DNA of 64,000 nt from Myxococcus hansupus. Its GTDB lineage: Bacteria; Myxococcota; Myxococcia; Myxococcales; Myxococcaceae. The notes beneath the pieces are model-generated. The model saw only the letters and a list, made by a program, of their open reading frames with translations, ran no database searches and had not been told where the DNA came from. Each line of letters starts with the position of its first letter. The first letter of the stretch is position 1. Below, in pieces: positions 7,808 through 17,117 of the stretch. The stretch covers positions 2,438,501 to 2,502,500 of the forward strand of contig NZ_CP012109.1 in the NCBI RefSeq assembly GCF_000280925.3. The letters run 5' to 3'. The position numbers and the translations under genes are program-made.

Positions 7808-10399
7808 TCAGGGGTTGAAGCGCCACGGCACCGTCGCGGCGGGGTGGAAGCAGTGCACCTCCGCCGTCGTGCTCGAGGGCACCTCCTGGACGATGCCCGC
7901 GCCATAGCCGCGCTGCTGGCACCAGGCGCTGTACTCCAGCCGGGCCGCCGAGGAGGTCAGGCTTCCCGACGTGGCCGCGGGCCCCAGTTGTGCGCGCGGG
8001 ACGTTCTGGATGAGGCCAGAGTTGAAGCAGGCCACCCAGGGCCGCGTGGTGAGCTCGAAGAACTGGCCCGATGTCCAGCCCCGGTCGCTGCACCAGCGCT
8101 TGGAGGCCGCGCTGCAGTCGGTGGACTGCGCCGCCCGGTCATCCGCGCAGCCGCTGTGCTTGCGCGCGAGCTCCTCGAAGGTGACGGCCAGGCTCTCGTG
8201 CTGGATGGGGCCGCACGCCACATTCACAGTGTTGGCATCCGCGCTCGCGGGCACGCCCATGAGCGAGATGGGCGGCCGGTTTCCGACGAGCTGCCGAATC
8301 GTCTCGAGGAGGTTCCGCGTGCTGTCGAGCGCGTTCGTGGCGCCGCGCTGGGCACAGACGCGGTGCATGGACACCGTGCACGCCGTGGCGCCCAGGGCGC
8401 TCTGGCTGTTGCAGCCCGGATGTTGCTGGCTCATGCCGAACTGCCCTTCGGAGGGGTCCACCTGGATGGCGGCCTCCTTGCAGTTGGCGCCGTGCGACGA
8501 CATGCAGACGGTCCGATTGGAGCGCGCGTTGCTGAACAGTCGGACTTCGTCGATGGCGCCCCGGAAGGAGCCCTCGCCGTTGACGGGACAGGTCTGCGCG
8601 TCCATCGCGATTCCCGCGCCCACGGACAGCGTGCCCGTGCCCAGGCGCATGGTGCCCTGCGCCACGGGGAGCACGCGCTTGGTGGACACGCCGTTGATGT
8701 ACTCGTGGAAGGCGCCGGTGACGCCGTCCCACGAATAGGCCAGGTGCGTCCAGACGCCTCGGGGCAGCGCGGGGCTGCGGCCCAAGCGCACGCGCGTGCC
8801 ATTGATGACGAAGGAGGCCTGGACGGTGTGGTTGGACTCATAGATGAGGTCCAGCCCACCGGGCTTCTGCAGGAGGTAGCGGTACGGATTGCCGGTGCAG
8901 CCCTGGTTGATGGCCGCGTCGGGCTTCACCGCGACCTGCACCGAGAACCCGCGCACGAATCCGCCCACGCCCGGAATGGCGCCGCTGGCGTCCGCGAGAT
9001 TCACCGTGAGGGCGCCGCCACCGGGAAGCACCAGCGCCTTGCCCTTGCCATGGGGCTCCCAGAGCGAGCCGGAGGGCGGCTGCGTCGTCGCGTTGTCGGG
9101 AGAGATGCTCGCGGTGCCGGTGAGGGCGCCCGTGAAGAAGTGGCCCGACAGGTCCGGCGTCTTCGTCAAGTCGTAGTCGCCGGCCCGGTTGACCATTTCA
9201 TTCAGGGGCAGGAAGAGCACCTGGAAGGGGCTGGTCAAATCGCCGACGTCGACCTCGTTGTAGTCCCGCGTGTTGCTGCCGAAGAGCGGGAACACGTCGT
9301 GCGTCTTGGTGGCGGGCAGGTAGTGGTTCGTGTTGCTGGAGCCCGGCGGGAAGTTCTGCGACGGGTGGCGCTCCTGCTCCAGGTTCCACATGGGGCTGGA
9401 GTAGAAGAGGTGCCCGATGTCGCTGCGGTCCGTGTTGATGGCGCCGTCGATGTGGTACGCGGTGAAGTTCGTGTCCGCGCCAATCAGGCTGACGGCTTCA
9501 CGCCGCGCGCCGTCCATGTAGCGCACGCCGGTGTAGAGGACGTTGCGGCCCTCGTGGTCCACCCATGCGTAGGCGCCTCGGATGAGCGTGGTCGCGGTGG
9601 CGGTGTTTCCGAAGGCCTCACCGGTGGCGGCCTTCAGCGGCTGCCACGCCAAGGGATAGCGCTTGAGGCCCGGGTTCGGGTCATTGAACATCATCGACAG
9701 GGGACGCGGCTCGCTCCAGCCCGAGGCCGCGCACGGCGTCGGGTTGTACGTGTACATGAGGTAGTCGATGGTGCCGTTGTTCTGGGGGCCGCCCTGGTAG
9801 ATGAAGAGGCGCCCATCGGACGTCATTGACGGCTCGATGCCCCGGATGCTCGCGCCGCTGACGGTGGTGAGGGGTGTCAGGTTGCCCGTGGTGAAGGACG
9901 AGATGTCTGCTTGCGGCGTGAAGGGCTGCGAGACGCGGACATCGATGGGCCGACGGCGGAAGACGTTGGGCCCGTTGAACATCCGCGAGTCGAAGAGGAA
10001 CGGCGTGTACACGGCCACTCCCCCGGACAACGTGTACGGCGCCGCGGGGTTGGGGAAGCAGAAGGTCAGCGCGTTCTCTCCGTTCCTCACGAAGGTGCTG
10101 CGCCCAGGGGAGAAGGTACCCGCGAAGTTGGGCTTGCCCTCACTGTCGTAGGTGAGCGCTTCGGGGCGGAACACCCGTGCCTGCCACGTCGTCTCGTCGT
10201 TCGCGTGGTCCTCGCGCACGTTGCCAATGAAGACGCGGCCGTCCAGGGTGGAGGCGTGGCCGTTGGCGCCGTAGACGTTGGTGATGCGCGTGTTCACGAG
10301 CGAGGGGCGCTCGGCCGCGGTGGCGCTCAGCGGCAACAAGGCCAGGGACAGCAGGGGCGCGCAGCGCAGCGCGCTCACATAAGGGGGGCGTCGAGGCAT
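7808..10399 (-). CDS. secreted LamG-domain protein with Cys-rich C-terminal repeats
   Basis: The start is ATG 10399, chosen because AGGAG lies 5 nt upstream and a signal peptide follows (MPRRPPYVSALR, a hydrophobic core, and LSATAA before ERP). The same frame stays open a further 140 codons upstream, but that stretch lacks these signals. The product has 863 residues. The N-terminal half shows no family I can name, although segments such as GRLFIYQGGPQNNGTIDY suggest a beta-propeller-like or glycan-related fold. A LamG/concanavalin domain lies at roughly residues 470-670 (GVWTHLAYSWDGVTGAFHEY, IDEVRLFSNAR). The last ~190 residues hold about three degenerate Cys modules of the form WCxxRGxxxGxxxE...CF. 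It is probably exported and may bind or process a polysaccharide. Function is not established. Confidence 0.8.
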   Translation of the reverse strand: MPRRPPYVSALRCAPLLSLALLPLSATAAERPSLVNTRITNVYGANGHASTLDGRVFIGNVREDHANDETTWQARVFRPEALTYDSEGKPNFAGTFSPGRSTFVRNGENALTFCFPNPAAPYTLSGGVAVYTPFLFDSRMFNGPNVFRRRPIDVRVSQPFTPQADISSFTTGNLTPLTTVSGASIRGIEPSMTSDGRLFIYQGGPQNNGTIDYLMYTYNPTPCAASGWSEPRPLSMMFNDPNPGLKRYPLAWQPLKAATGEAFGNTATATTLIRGAYAWVDHEGRNVLYTGVRYMDGARREAVSLIGADTNFTAYHIDGAINTDRSDIGHLFYSSPMWNLEQERHPSQNFPPGSSNTNHYLPATKTHDVFPLFGSNTRDYNEVDVGDLTSPFQVLFLPLNEMVNRAGDYDLTKTPDLSGHFFTGALTGTASISPDNATTQPPSGSLWEPHGKGKALVLPGGGALTVNLADASGAIPGVGGFVRGFSVQVAVKPDAAINQGCTGNPYRYLLQKPGGLDLIYESNHTVQASFVINGTRVRLGRSPALPRGVWTHLAYSWDGVTGAFHEYINGVSTKRVLPVAQGTMRLGTGTLSVGAGIAMDAQTCPVNGEGSFRGAIDEVRLFSNARSNRTVCMSSHGANCKEAAIQVDPSEGQFGMSQQHPGCNSQSALGATACTVSMHRVCAQRGATNALDSTRNLLETIRQLVGNRPPISLMGVPASADANTVNVACGPIQHESLAVTFEELARKHSGCADDRAAQSTDCSAASKRWCSDRGWTSGQFFELTTRPWVACFNSGLIQNVPRAQLGPAATSGSLTSSAARLEYSAWCQQRGYGAGIVQEVPSSTTAEVHCFHPAATVPWRFNP

Positions 10400-10679
10400 G
10401 GGACTCCTGGGGGAGGGGAAGTCCAGATGTTCTCGTATTGCTGTGAAGTCCTGTAGGACTCCACCGGTCGCGTTGACAACGACAGCCCCCCCGGGCATCG
10501 TCGTGGGACTCATGACGTGTTCGACCCACCCGACGTGTTGCTGCTGTCCGGCATCCGCGGTGGGCGTCCGTCCGCCAGTGGCCTGAGCGCCCTGGCTGAG
10601 TTGTCCGGAAAGCCCACTGCCCGCGAGGGAGTGGGCTTTTGACTTTCTCGCGTGGCCCCGTTTCACCCCGAGGTCCCGC

Positions 10680-11726
10680 ATGGAAAGTCGCGCGCGTTCG
10701 AGCGCCAGGAACTGGGCACCGCTGGCCCTGCTGTTGTCCCTGGCGGGCTGTTCCCGGTCCTCGGGAGAGGAGGACGCGGGCAGGAGCGTCACCCTGCTCA
10801 ACGTCTCGTATGACCCCACGCGGGAGCTCTATGAGGACCTCAACGCCGCCTTCGCGTGCCATTGGGAGTCCGCGCACGGCCAGCGGGTGTCCATCCGGCA
10901 GTCACATGGGGGCTCCGGGAAGCAGGCCCGGTCCGTCATCGAGGGGCTGACGGCGGACGTCGTCACGTTGGCGCTCGCGTACGACGTGGACATGCTGCAC
11001 GCGAAGGCGCAGCTCCTCCCGGCGGACTGGCAGTCTCGGCTGCCGCACAACAGCGCGCCGTATACGTCCACCGTCGTCTTCGTGGTGCGCAAGGGCAACC
11101 CAAAGGGCATCCACGACTGGGACGACCTCGTGCGCGAGGGCATCACCGTCATCACCCCCAACCCGAAGACGTCGGGCGGCGCGCGGTGGAACTATCTGGC
11201 CGCGTGGGGCCAGGCGTTGAAAGGAAAGGGCGGCAGCGAGGCGCGCGCCCAGGCGTATGTGGAGAAGCTCTATCGCAACGTTCCCGTGCTGGACTCGGGG
11301 GCGAGGGGCGCCACCACCACCTTCGCGGAACGGGGCCTGGGTGACGTGCTGCTCGCGTGGGAGAACGAGGCGTACCTCCTCACGCGCGAGGCGGGTCGGT
11401 CGGAGTTCGAAGTGGTGGTGCCGCCGGTGAGCATCCTCGCCGAGCCGCCCGTCGCCCTGGTGGACCGTGTCGTGGACCGCAAGGGCACTCGCGCCGTGGC
11501 GGAGGCGTACCTGCGCTACCTGTACTCGGACGAGGGGCAGGAGATCGCGGCCCGGCACCACTTCCGGCCGCGCTCGGCCGCGGTGGCCGCGAAGCACGCG
11601 TCCGGCTTCCCCCAGGTGACGCGGCTCACGCTGGCGGAGGTGGCCGGTGATTGGGCGCGCGCGCAGGCCGCGCACTTCGCTGACGGTGGCGTCCTCGACC
11701 GCATCTACGCGCCCCACGCGAACTGA
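10680..11726 (+). CDS. sbp: sulfate/thiosulfate ABC transporter substrate-binding lipoprotein
   Basis: This 348-residue protein captures sulfate or thiosulfate outside the inner membrane for the downstream permease. A lipoprotein signal ends in LAGC (Cys24), so it is lipid-anchored rather than free as in enterobacteria. The family hallmark [20 protein letters not shown] follows directly, and [15 protein letters not shown] and [13 protein letters not shown] are typical of the Sbp/CysP family. The downstream gene starts 12 bp after the stop, and the order binding protein, two permeases, ATPase is that of cys operons. Sbp versus CysP (sulfate versus thiosulfate preference) cannot be settled from sequence alone. 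Confidence 0.93.
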   Translation: MESRARSSARNWAPLALLLSLAGCSRSSGEEDAGRSVTLLNVSYDPTRELYEDLNAAFACHWESAHGQRVSIRQSHGGSGKQARSVIEGLTADVVTLALAYDVDMLHAKAQLLPADWQSRLPHNSAPYTSTVVFVVRKGNPKGIHDWDDLVREGITVITPNPKTSGGARWNYLAAWGQALKGKGGSEARAQAYVEKLYRNVPVLDSGARGATTTFAERGLGDVLLAWENEAYLLTREAGRSEFEVVVPPVSILAEPPVALVDRVVDRKGTRAVAEAYLRYLYSDEGQEIAARHHFRPRSAAVAAKHASGFPQVTRLTLAEVAGDWARAQAAHFADGGVLDRIYAPHAN

Positions 11727-11738
11727 GGACGCCACGTC

Positions 11739-12581
11739 ATGTCTCGTTCTTCCCGACACCGGGTGCTCCCGGGGTTCCGGCTGACGCTGGGCTACACCTG
11801 GTTCTACCTGGGGCTCGTCGTGCTCATCCCGCTCTCCAGCCTCTTCTTGAAGACGTTCTCCCTGAGCTGGGAGGCGTTCTGGAGCACGGTGACGACGGCG
11901 CGCGCGCTCGCCGCGTACCGGCTCAGCTTCGGTGCGTCGCTGGCCGCCGCCCTGGCCAACGTCGTCTTCGGCTTGCTGGTGGCCTGGGTGCTGGTGCGCT
12001 ACCGCTTCCCGGGGCGTGACGTGCTGGAGTCCCTGGTGGACCTACCCTTCGCGCTGCCCACGGCGGTGGCCGGGCTGACGCTCACGACGTTGTTCTCCAA
12101 CAAAGGCTGGTACGGCCAGCATTTGGAGGCCCTGGGCATCTCAGTGGCCTACACGTCCCTGGGCGTGGCCGTCGCGTTGACCTTCATCGGGTTGCCCTTC
12201 GTCGTGCGCGCGGTGCAACCCGTGCTCGAGGAGCTGGACGCGGACGTGGAGGAGGCCGCCGCCACGCTGGGCGCCTCGCCCTGGCAGACGTTCCGGCGCG
12301 TGCTCTTCCCGGCGCTCGTCCCCGCGCTGCTCAGCGGCTTCACGTTGGCGTTCGCGCGGGCGCTGGGGGAGTACGGCTCCGTCGTCTTCATCTCCGGCAA
12401 CATGCCGCTGCGCACGGAGATTGTTCCCCTGCTCATCATCACCCGGCTGGAGCAGTACGACTACGAGGGGGCGACGGCCATCGCCATCGTGATGCTGGCG
12501 GCGTCGTTCTCGCTGCTGCTCGCCGTCAACCTGCTCCACCGCTGGAGTCATCGGCGGCTGGAAGCCCGCCCGGGAGCGTGA
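11739..12581 (+). CDS. cysT: sulfate ABC transporter permease CysT (CysU)
   Basis: This is a 280-residue inner-membrane permease half with about six hydrophobic helices. It carries the ABC-permease EAA loop (EEAAATLGASPWQTFRRVLFPAL near residue 167), which docks to the CysA ATPase, and the CysT-typical DLPFALPTAVAGLTLTTLF. It pairs with the next gene product to form the channel for sulfate. The last four bases (GTGA) overlap the GTG start of cysW, so the two are translationally coupled. Confidence 0.94.
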   Translation: MSRSSRHRVLPGFRLTLGYTWFYLGLVVLIPLSSLFLKTFSLSWEAFWSTVTTARALAAYRLSFGASLAAALANVVFGLLVAWVLVRYRFPGRDVLESLVDLPFALPTAVAGLTLTTLFSNKGWYGQHLEALGISVAYTSLGVAVALTFIGLPFVVRAVQPVLEELDADVEEAAATLGASPWQTFRRVLFPALVPALLSGFTLAFARALGEYGSVVFISGNMPLRTEIVPLLIITRLEQYDYEGATAIAIVMLAASFSLLLAVNLLHRWSHRRLEARPGA

Positions 12582-13435
12582 GCGCCGTGCCTTCCTCCTC
12601 TTTCGTCCTGCGCCGGCGGGCGCACGGTCTTCAAGGCCCGGTCTTCGTCCGCTGGGGCCTCATTGGCGCGACGCTGTTGCTGCTCGGCGTGTTCCTCGTC
12701 ATCCCGCTGGTGGCTGTCTTCACCTTCGCCTTCCAGAAGGGCTGGGAGGCCTATGGGGCTTCTCTGGTTCGACCCGCCGCCTTGGCGGCCATGCGACTGA
12801 CGTTGTTGGCGGCGGCCATCGCGGTGCCGCTCAACCTCGTCTTCGGATTGTCCGCCGCGTGGCTCATCGCGCGGTACCGGTTCCGAGGGCGCTCGGTCCT
12901 GCTGACGCTCATCGATTTGCCCTTCAGCGTGTCGCCCGTCATCGCGGGGCTCATCTTCGTGCTGCTCTTCGGCCGTCAGGGGTGGTTCGGGCCCTGGCTG
13001 TTGGACCACGACGTGCGCGTCATCTTCGCCGTGCCCGGCATCGTCCTGGCCACCGTGTTCGTCACCTTCCCCTACGTCGTGCGGGAAGTCCTGCCGGTGA
13101 TGGAGGCGCAAGGCAGCGACGAGGAAGAGGCGGCGCTGACGTTGGGCGCGAGCGGTTGGCGGACCTTCTGGCGCGTGACGTTGCCCAAGGTGAAGTGGGG
13201 CGTGCTCTACGGCGTCATCCTCTGCAACGCACGCGCGATGGGCGAGTTCGGCGCCGTGTCGGTCGTGTCCGGCCACGTGCGCGGCGTGACGACCACGCTG
13301 CCGCTGCACGCGGAGATTCTCTACAACGAGTACGACCTGGCGGGGGCCTTCGCCGTGGCGTCGCTGCTGACGCTGCTCGCGCTCGTGACGTTGGTGGTGA
13401 AGAAGTTCGTGGAGTGGAGGAGTCAGCCGTCATGA
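12578..13435 (+). CDS. cysW: sulfate ABC transporter permease CysW
   Basis: This 285-residue protein is the second permease subunit of the sulfate importer. The GTG start at 12578 overlaps the cysT stop. The CysW signature DLPFSVSPVIAGLIFVLLFGRQGW is present, and the EAA loop reads EEEAALTLGASGWRTFWRVTLPK. Six membrane helices are expected. The stop overlaps the ATG of cysA (ATGA), so all subunits are likely made in stoichiometric amounts. Confidence 0.94.
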   Translation: MSAVPSSSFVLRRRAHGLQGPVFVRWGLIGATLLLLGVFLVIPLVAVFTFAFQKGWEAYGASLVRPAALAAMRLTLLAAAIAVPLNLVFGLSAAWLIARYRFRGRSVLLTLIDLPFSVSPVIAGLIFVLLFGRQGWFGPWLLDHDVRVIFAVPGIVLATVFVTFPYVVREVLPVMEAQGSDEEEAALTLGASGWRTFWRVTLPKVKWGVLYGVILCNARAMGEFGAVSVVSGHVRGVTTTLPLHAEILYNEYDLAGAFAVASLLTLLALVTLVVKKFVEWRSQPS

Positions 13436-14499
13436 GCATCGTCGTCGAGCAGCTCGCCCGCCGGTTCAGTCCAGATGGCAGTCCCGCTGTCTCCGAGGTG
13501 TCCTTCCAGGCACCCGCGGGCGCCATCACCTCGCTGCTCGGGCCTTCGGGCGCGGGCAAGTCCACGCTGCTCCGCCTCATCGCGGGGCTGGAGATTCCCG
13601 ACGAAGGCCGCGTCCTCATCGACGGCGTGGACTGCACGACGATGCCGGTGCAGCGGCGCGGCGTGGGCGTCGTCTTCCAGAGCTACGCCCTCTTCAAGCA
13701 CATGACGGTGCGGCAGAACGTGGCCTTCGGCCTGGAGATTCAGCGCGTGCCCAAAGCGGAGCGCGAGGCCCGGGTGGAGGAGATGCTCCGCATGGTGCAG
13801 TTGGAGCACCTGGGCGGCCGTTACCCCGGGCAGCTTTCCGGAGGACAGCGCCAGCGGGTGGCCTTCGCTCGGGCCCTGGCCATCCGTCCCCGGGTGCTGC
13901 TGCTGGACGAGCCCTTCGGGGCCTTGGACACGCGCGTTCGCGAGGAGCTGCGTGAGTGGTTGCACGCCCTGCACGAGCGGACGCGGCTGACGACGCTCCT
14001 GGTGACGCATGACCAGCAGGAAGCCCTGGAGATTTCGCAGCACGTGGTGGTGATGCGCGAAGGTCGGGTGGCGCAGGCCGGCTCGCCGGCGGAGGTGTAT
14101 GACCGGCCCGCGTCCCCCTTCGTGGCGTCCTTCATTGGCGGGGCCAGCGTGCTGCGCGGCCATGTCCAGGCGGGCAGGGCGGCCATGGGGGCGCTGTCCG
14201 TGGAGGCCCCGGTCGCCGCGCGTGAAGGTGAGTCGGTGCAGGCCTTCGTCCGGCCGCATGACATCAAGCTGGCCCGCTCGCTCGCGGACGCGGCGAGCGC
14301 GTCCACGGCGCTGGGGCGGGTGGAGCGCCTCAAATCCGTGGGCGGCTATGTGAAGGTGTTCTTGCGGCTGCCCACCGGAGACGAAGTCACGGTGGAGGTG
14401 CCTCGCTCGGAGTTCGATGCGCTGGGCGTGGTCGAAGGTGACTCGGTTCGCGCCGACGTCCGGAGCGCCACCGTCTTCGTAGGGGACTACTCCATCTAG
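13432..14499 (+). CDS. cysA: sulfate ABC transporter ATP-binding protein CysA
   Basis: This 355-residue ATPase powers sulfate import. It has Walker A GPSGAGKST near residue 37, the Q-loop in VVFQSYALF, the signature LSGGQRQRVAFARALA, Walker B VLLLDEPFGALD and the switch His in LLVTHDQQEAL. A C-terminal TOBE-like domain (about 240-355, with QAFVRPHDIKLAR) is usual for CysA. The ATG at 13432 overlaps the cysW stop. No terminator hairpin is obvious in the AT-richer stretch 14500-14560 that follows. Confidence 0.95.
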   Translation: MSIVVEQLARRFSPDGSPAVSEVSFQAPAGAITSLLGPSGAGKSTLLRLIAGLEIPDEGRVLIDGVDCTTMPVQRRGVGVVFQSYALFKHMTVRQNVAFGLEIQRVPKAEREARVEEMLRMVQLEHLGGRYPGQLSGGQRQRVAFARALAIRPRVLLLDEPFGALDTRVREELREWLHALHERTRLTTLLVTHDQQEALEISQHVVVMREGRVAQAGSPAEVYDRPASPFVASFIGGASVLRGHVQAGRAAMGALSVEAPVAAREGESVQAFVRPHDIKLARSLADAASASTALGRVERLKSVGGYVKVFLRLPTGDEVTVEVPRSEFDALGVVEGDSVRADVRSATVFVGDYSI

Positions 14500-14598
14500 T
14501 TTGACTGTCTTGAAAAACTAATATTCCAGTTAAATCCGTTTGTGCGGCTTGGGAGGCCGGATATGTCCAGGGGAATCCCCCTCCCCCTGGAGTGAGAC

Positions 14599-15963
14599 AT
14601 GCACAGACGACATGCGTTGCGTTCGATGGTGTTGGCCGCGAGCAGCCTGGCGATGCTCGGTGGTTGTTCTCCCGAGTCGGACCTGGACGAGGCCGATGCC
14701 CTTCCCCTGGTGAGCCAGGAGCAAGGTGAGCGGGCGTATGACCCAGGCTCGGGCTGGCGGCTGGCATGGCAGGACGACTTCACGGGCACCAGCCTCAATT
14801 CCAGCCACTGGACGGTGCTGACGAGCAACTGGGACCCCGTCACCACCAACTGCAACTTCGGCACGGGCGAGCTGGAGTATCCGCGCGCGCAGAACGTCAC
14901 CGTGTCGGGTGGCAAGCTCATCCTCACCGCGCAGCGGACGGATGAACGGCCCATGGACTCGCGCTGCACGGGCTTCGGGCCACGCTCGTTCTATTCGGGT
15001 CGAATCCACTCCAAGGGCAAGGTGGAGCGGCGCTACGGCAAGATTGTGGCGAGCATCAAGGTGCCTTCCGGCTACGGCATGTGGCCCGCGTTCTGGACGC
15101 TGGGCGCGAACATCTCCAACGTCGGGTGGCCGCGGAGCGGTGAAATCGACATCCTGGAGTGGCACTCCAACGAGCCCACGTGGATGAAGTCCGCCACGCA
15201 CTATTTCAATAACGGACAGCGGAGCTGGGGCACGGGCGCGAACCGTGGCTACAGCATCGCGGACGGGTTCCACACGTATGAAGTCGAGTGGACCGCGAAC
15301 CAGATGATCTTCCGGCTGGACGGACAGATTCAGGGGAACGTCTTCAACCACAACGAGCCGGCCTTCCAGCAGAACCACTACATCATCCTCAATCTCGCGC
15401 TGGGCGGGAACTGGTACGGCGATCCTCCGGCGAGCGCGATCCAACTGCCCGCGGGCCAGACGAAGACCATGGAGGTGGAGTGGGTGCGCTGGTACGAGCA
15501 GGGCGGCACCACGACGCCCACGGCGCTCACCAATCCCAGCTTCGAGAGCGGGATGACGGGCTGGGCCAACTGGAGCCCCAACGGCACCGCGGCTGCGGCC
15601 TTCAGCGAGACGCACAACGGGGGGCGCACCGGCCCTCACCACCTGACGCACTGGACCAACAACACGCCCTTCGAGGTGTGGACGTACCAGGCGAAGTCCG
15701 GCCTGCCGTCGGGCAACTACCGGGTCCGTGCCTGGGTGCGGAAGAGCGGCAACTACGACATCGCGCGCCTCCAGGCGAAGACGTGCGGCGAGTGCGCGCC
15801 GGTCTTCACCAACCTGGGCAACTACGGCAGCTACACGCTGGTGGAGACTCCGACCATCTCCGTGACGGGCGGCAACCTGGAACTCGGCTTCCACACGCGC
15901 GCCACGTCGGGCAACTCGGCGAACTTCATCCACATGGATGACGTGGAGCTCATCCGCCTCTAG
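14599..15963 (+). CDS. secreted GH16 endo-beta-1,3-glucanase-type lipoprotein with C-terminal carbohydrate-binding domain
   Basis: This 454-residue protein has a lipoprotein signal (MHRRHALRSMVLAAS..., LGGC with Cys23). The catalytic domain spans roughly residues 55-305. It contains the GH16 active-site motif GEIDILEW, where the two Glu residues act as nucleophile and acid/base, plus GYGMWPAFWTLG, typical of bacterial laminarinases. A C-terminal domain (about 312-454, NPSFESGMTGWANWSPNG...) looks like a beta-sandwich carbohydrate-binding module. GGAG precedes the ATG by 8 nt. It would cleave beta-1,3 or mixed-linked glucans, fitting attack on fungal or yeast prey walls or on polysaccharide. 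Substrate specificity is inferred from the family only. Confidence 0.9.
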   Translation: MHRRHALRSMVLAASSLAMLGGCSPESDLDEADALPLVSQEQGERAYDPGSGWRLAWQDDFTGTSLNSSHWTVLTSNWDPVTTNCNFGTGELEYPRAQNVTVSGGKLILTAQRTDERPMDSRCTGFGPRSFYSGRIHSKGKVERRYGKIVASIKVPSGYGMWPAFWTLGANISNVGWPRSGEIDILEWHSNEPTWMKSATHYFNNGQRSWGTGANRGYSIADGFHTYEVEWTANQMIFRLDGQIQGNVFNHNEPAFQQNHYIILNLALGGNWYGDPPASAIQLPAGQTKTMEVEWVRWYEQGGTTTPTALTNPSFESGMTGWANWSPNGTAAAAFSETHNGGRTGPHHLTHWTNNTPFEVWTYQAKSGLPSGNYRVRAWVRKSGNYDIARLQAKTCGECAPVFTNLGNYGSYTLVETPTISVTGGNLELGFHTRATSGNSANFIHMDDVELIRL

Positions 15964-15984
15964 TCAGGGCACGCGGCCCGGGGG

Positions 15985-16542
15985 CTACAACATCAATCGC
16001 CAGCCCAGTCCGGCGAGGGTGGTGTAGCCCACCGCGGCCCGCTCCACGCGGCCCTCCGCGTTGACGAAGAACACGGTGGGGAAGCTGTTCACGCGCCACG
16101 CGGCCTGGATGGCGTCGTCACCGAGCAGCACCGGATAGTCCACGCCGTGCTTCTGGACGAAGCCGCGCACGGCCTCTTCGTCCTCATAGGCCACGGCGAT
16201 GGACACCACGTGAGCGGAGTCCCCCGCGAGCTTTCGCAGTTGGGAGAGGTTGGAGGACTCCATCCCGCAGACGCCGCACCAGGGGGCCCAGAATGCCACC
16301 ACCACCGGCTTGCCTCGCAGCGCCTCCAAACGCACGGTGTCGCCGGACAGCGTGGTGAGCGTGAAGTCGGGGGCGGGCGTTCCTCCACCGGGGAGGTTCC
16401 GGGCCTGCCACGCGGCCACCGCGGTGAAGAGCAGGGCGAACACCACCAGGTCCACTCCCCAGCGCACCCACCACCGGGTCCGGGCGCGGGCCCAGGCGGA
16501 CTTCAGGCGCGCGAGTGCGCCGGGACTGCCCTGCATGTGCAT
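15985..16542 (-). CDS. membrane-anchored TlpA/ResA-like thioredoxin
   Basis: This 185-residue protein has one N-terminal membrane helix (about 30-47, VDLVVFALLFTAVAAW) after a basic cytoplasmic segment, so the thioredoxin domain lies outside the inner membrane. The redox motif is WCGVC (88-92), preceded by FWAP and followed by a cis-proline loop SFPTVFF near 154. Such proteins reduce disulfides during cytochrome c maturation or in envelope quality control, but no cytochrome genes are nearby. An alternative ATG lies two codons downstream. It converges on the glucanase gene with a 21-bp gap. Confidence 0.88.
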   Translation of the reverse strand: MHMQGSPGALARLKSAWARARTRWWVRWGVDLVVFALLFTAVAAWQARNLPGGGTPAPDFTLTTLSGDTVRLEALRGKPVVVAFWAPWCGVCGMESSNLSQLRKLAGDSAHVVSIAVAYEDEEAVRGFVQKHGVDYPVLLGDDAIQAAWRVNSFPTVFFVNAEGRVERAAVGYTTLAGLGWRLML

Positions 16543-16599
16543 CCTCCTGCTGGGGGCGGACCCCGGCCGCCCGAAGGAGACGGCCGGGCCCGCGTCACA

Positions 16600-16965
16600 T
16601 CATGTCAGGGTGGCGGCCTCATCGGGCTGCCACGCCGCGTCACGCACCCGGGTGCTGACCTGGCGCTGCGCGCGGCCGACCGCGCGGGTGACGGCGTTGC
16701 TGGCGCGCTCCAGCGTCCGGTCGATGGCCGCCAGCAGATTCGCATCCGCGGACTCGATGGCCAGCTCCCGCCCGTGCTCCAGGCGCAGCGCCACGCGGCA
16801 CACCTGGTCCACGCCGCCCTTGGGGCCGTTGGCGTCCTCCAAGCGCACCACGACGTCCTTCACCCTGTCCGACAGCCGGTCCAGGGCGAAGCGCACGCGG
16901 CGCTCGGTGTAGGTTCGAAGGGTCTCCGTGAGGGGGATGTTCCGGGCTCGGATTTCGACGCGCAT
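16600..16965 (-). CDS. hpf: short ribosome hibernation promoting factor (HPF/RaiA family)
   Basis: The protein has 121 residues and starts MRVEIRARNIPLTETLRTYTERR, typical of the S30AE domain that binds the 30S decoding channel and promotes hibernation. It lacks the long-HPF C-terminal dimerisation domain. The frame is open far upstream, but ATG 16965 is preceded by AGGAG at 9 nt and begins exactly at the domain. A 7-bp hairpin (16984-17000, GGGCCCA with its complement) lies just upstream of the Shine-Dalgarno, and a 13-bp palindrome (ATTTGCCGCAAAT, 17028-17040) lies further out. Either could be regulatory. Confidence 0.9.
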   Translation of the reverse strand: MRVEIRARNIPLTETLRTYTERRVRFALDRLSDRVKDVVVRLEDANGPKGGVDQVCRVALRLEHGRELAIESADANLLAAIDRTLERASNAVTRAVGRAQRQVSTRVRDAAWQPDEAATLT

Positions 16966-17039
16966 CCACGACGCTCCTTCCGGGGGCCCACCATGGGCCC
17001 TCCCCACTATCTCTGTCGTCGTGACGCATTTGCCGCAAA

Positions 17040-17089
17040 TAGGAAAAGCCCCCGTGGGCGCTTCAGAAAACCGAAGAGTCACGGGGGCC
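17040..17089 (-). terminator. intrinsic terminator closing the T6SS operon
   Basis: On the minus strand a 9-bp stem (GCCCCCGTG at 17048-17056 paired with 17080-17088) contains an inner CTTC/GAAG stem and is followed by TTTTCCTATTT. It lies 29 bp past the stop of the last gene of the T6SS run. Confidence 0.85.
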
Positions 17090-17117
17090 AGGAAGCGCCA
17101 GCATGGCGCGGAGGCGA

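Noticed and set aside
7808..10819. The 1003-residue reading of the LamG protein starting at 10819
   Set aside because: The upstream 140 residues overlap the divergent sbp gene start and lack a Shine-Dalgarno. The ATG at 10399 has both a ribosome site and a signal peptide.
14500..14560. An AT-rich stretch with TTGACT and TAATAT elements before the glucanase gene
   Set aside because: The spacing between the two elements is about 12 bp, too short for a standard promoter, and no other pair fits well.
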